From: Bacteroidota bacterium
GTDB lineage: Bacteria > Bacteroidota > Bacteroidia > 2-12-FULL-35-15
Reading direction: 5' to 3'
Assembly (NCBI GenBank): GCA_025963775.1
Contig: JAOQAD010000005.1
Location: 1-35,565, forward strand
DNA length: 35,565 nt
Of the stretch, positions 33,820-35,565 are shown piece by piece. The notes under the pieces are model-generated. The model was not told the DNA's origin, ran no database searches, and worked only from the letters and a program-made list of their open reading frames with translations. Position 1 is the first letter of the stretch, and each line of letters starts with the position of its first letter. The position numbers were made by a program, and so were the translations under genes.

Positions 33820-35358
33820 ATGAAGATCAATATTATCGGCGGTGGAGTTTCAGGTTTAACTGCAGGATGCTTCCTGCAGATGAACGGCTTTGAAACGCAT
33901 ATCTTCGAAAAGCATTCGATCCCCGGCGGGCTCTGCACCAGCTGGAAAAAAGGTGATTACACCTTCGACAGCTGCGCGCACTGGATCCTCGGCTCCGATG
34001 AAGGCTCCTCCTTTTACAAGATCTGGTCGGAGATCCTGGATATGAAAAAAATAAAATTTCATAATCACGATATCCGTGTTGAAGTCGGCACAAAAGACCA
34101 CGCAAACAAATACGGCGAAAAGAATTTCAGGCTGTATACCAATCTCACACAGCTCGAAGAATACATGATCGACCTTGCGCCTGAAGATACAAAGGCGATC
34201 AGGGAATTCATCAAGCCGATGCGTGTGATGCAGAAGTTCGACCTTCCTCCTATCATGGACGATCTTCCTTTTTTTCAGTCGATGATGCGCGGGATAAAAA
34301 TGATGCGCTATGTTGAGTTTTTATACTGGTTCCTCAAAATAAAGAATTACACCAATTACACGTACGCAAAGAAATTCAAAAACCCTTTTCTGCGTGAAAG
34401 CTTTGAATTGCTGTACGATGGCGAGGAAGTGAACATGATGGTGCTTACCATGCCTTTGTCGGTGTTCGATAAAAAAAGCGCCGGCTACCCGATCGGCGGC
34501 TCCATGGAATTCGCAAAAAAAATAGAGCAGACGTATTTGTCGCTTGGCGGCACCATGCATTATAAAACTCCTGTAAAAAAAATAATCACCGAGAATGGCA
34601 TCGCGAAAGGATTGCTGGTGCGAAATGATGCAACCCATTATTCTGACCTTACGCTTTCCGCTGCCGACTGGCATTTCACCGTGTTCGAAGCGTTGGATGG
34701 AAAATACGTGGACCAGGAAATGCGCGACCTGCGCGACCTGAAAAAGCTGGAAGTGTTTTATTCCGTGATGCAGTTCTCTTTCGGCATCGGCAAAGACTTA
34801 AGCGATTTCCCTCATTTCTCCAGGATTCCGCTGGAGGAACCGATCGTTTCACCGGACGGAACAACCTATCCGCGCTTTGAAGTGCACATTTACAATTACG
34901 ATGAGACGCTGGCACCGAAAGGAAAAACATCGGTGACGGTAAGCTTCTATACCACCAACAGGGAATTCTGGATCGATGCGCGGAAGAATGACCGGCCGAA
35001 ATACAGACAGGCAAAGGAAGAATTCACGCATAAGATCATTGAATTACTTGACATGCGCCTCGGCGGCATCAAAGACAGCATCGAAGTGATCGATGTGGCA
35101 ACACCGGCCACCTTCCAGCGTTATACCAACAACTGGAAAGGCAGCACACAAGGCTGGCTTCCCGGCAAGAACCTGCTTGCAAGATCACCTGTTGGATTCA
35201 AGCTGCCCGGATTGCAAAACTTTTATTATTCAAGCCACTGGAACCAACCCGGCGGCGGATTGCCCATTGCCATCAAAACAGGACGGGATGTTGCCAAAGA
35301 GATCTGCAAGGCGTACAAGGTTCCGTTTAAGACCGTTCCGCAGACGCACAATGTTTAA
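33820..35358 (+). CDS. CrtI/RetSat-like FAD desaturase, isomerase or saturase
   Basis: This 512-residue protein has an N-terminal flavin motif (IIGGGVSGLTAGCFL) followed by FEKHSIPGGLCTSW and YTFDSCAHWILG, the phytoene desaturase/carotenoid isomerase/retinol saturase pattern. YPIGGSMEFAKKIEQTYL (~224-241) and the closing NFYYSSHWNQPGGGLPIAIKTGRDVAKEI (~464-492) are also characteristic. Known: the family acts on conjugated polyenes. It follows the halogenase-like gene in the same direction, separated by 150 bases that include the perfect palindromic element. The substrate is unknown; carotenoids or aryl-polyene pigments are candidates from family alone. Confidence 0.88.
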   Translation: MKINIIGGGVSGLTAGCFLQMNGFETHIFEKHSIPGGLCTSWKKGDYTFDSCAHWILGSDEGSSFYKIWSEILDMKKIKFHNHDIRVEVGTKDHANKYGEKNFRLYTNLTQLEEYMIDLAPEDTKAIREFIKPMRVMQKFDLPPIMDDLPFFQSMMRGIKMMRYVEFLYWFLKIKNYTNYTYAKKFKNPFLRESFELLYDGEEVNMMVLTMPLSVFDKKSAGYPIGGSMEFAKKIEQTYLSLGGTMHYKTPVKKIITENGIAKGLLVRNDATHYSDLTLSAADWHFTVFEALDGKYVDQEMRDLRDLKKLEVFYSVMQFSFGIGKDLSDFPHFSRIPLEEPIVSPDGTTYPRFEVHIYNYDETLAPKGKTSVTVSFYTTNREFWIDARKNDRPKYRQAKEEFTHKIIELLDMRLGGIKDSIEVIDVATPATFQRYTNNWKGSTQGWLPGKNLLARSPVGFKLPGLQNFYYSSHWNQPGGGLPIAIKTGRDVAKEICKAYKVPFKTVPQTHNV

Positions 35359-35373
35359 GCAGGATTTTGCGCG

Positions 35374-35565
35374 TTGTCATGCTGAGCTGTCGAAGCTTGT
35401 GGGAAGGCCTTCGCACACATTCCCGGCTCCGCTCAAAACTGACAGCCGCACACACCTCAACAGAAGCGAAGCATCCTTCGTGTCCTCTGCATAATGCATT
35501 CTTAGTGGCTCTCCGTGCCTTAGTGGTAAGTTCTCCGTGTTGCTCTGTTCCCTCCGCTCCTCCGT
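35374..35565. repeat. Intergenic repeat-like DNA (GTCATGCTGAGC and CTCCGTG motifs), no gene
   Basis: The segment starts with TTGTCATGCTGAGCTGTCGAAGC (35374-35396), another GTCA-ended motif common as intergenic hairpin repeats. Toward the window edge, CTTAGTGGCTCTCCGTGCC and CTTAGTGGTAAGTTCTCCGTG (35501-35539) form a loose direct repeat. No convincing reading frame covers it and the window edge cuts it. Confidence 0.5.

Noticed and set aside
32401..35358. A full flexirubin or aryl-polyene biosynthesis cluster
   Set aside because: Only two accessory-type flavoenzymes are present; no ketosynthase, carrier protein, DarA/DarB or ammonia-lyase is in the window.

Overview
The window looks like chromosome from a member of the Bacteroidota, probably near the Chitinophagales/Sphingobacteriales. 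Four large secreted proteins end in type IX secretion (T9SS) sorting domains of the 'YPNP...G.YF' type. Ribosome binding sites are poor, and several upstream regions carry the Bacteroidota -7 box TAnnTTTG. The repeat-rich adhesins, CARDB and CUB modules and the TPR-SpoIIE phosphatase also fit. I see no rRNA, tRNA, CRISPR array, transposase or phage structural cluster. 19 protein genes are supported, and the first is cut by the left edge.

Layout. 1-6.1 kb: the 3' part of a SprB-type adhesin converges on a trimeric fibre protein with a self-cleaving S74 chaperone domain; a bidirectional terminator separates them. 6.1-15.1 kb: a carbohydrate block on the minus strand with a membrane GT2 beta-glycan synthase, a small exported protein, a multidomain GH26 enzyme and a sorbosone-dehydrogenase-like beta-propeller, plus a divergent clan GH-A hydrolase. 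15.1-16.9 kb: a flavin amine-oxidase/desaturase-like enzyme. 17.1-22.9 kb: a 1926-residue secreted protein of CUB and CARDB modules. 23.0-27.3 kb: a TPR-SpoIIE phosphatase, two small minus-strand genes (one resembling the C-terminal half of Dps) and a T9SS-exported protein. 27.5-29.7 kb: a saccharopine-dehydrogenase-like enzyme and a non-dcw RsmH paralogue. 30.1-32.2 kb: an ABC-2 exporter. 32.4-35.4 kb: a halogenase-like flavoprotein followed by a CrtI/RetSat-like desaturase.

How the genes may work together. The GT2, GH26 and GH-A genes look like a make-and-trim module for a secreted beta-glycan, with mannan as a candidate because GH26 enzymes are mostly mannanases; this is inference. The halogenase-like and CrtI-like genes may modify a pigment or polyene lipid. 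The adhesins and the CUB/CARDB protein build the cell surface.

The most unusual structure lies between the genes. At least nine hairpin or paired-hairpin repeats of several sequence families sit only in intergenic DNA, and nearly all end in GTCA/TGAC. Three are paired inverted units like BIMEs, and two of these separate genes within apparent operons.
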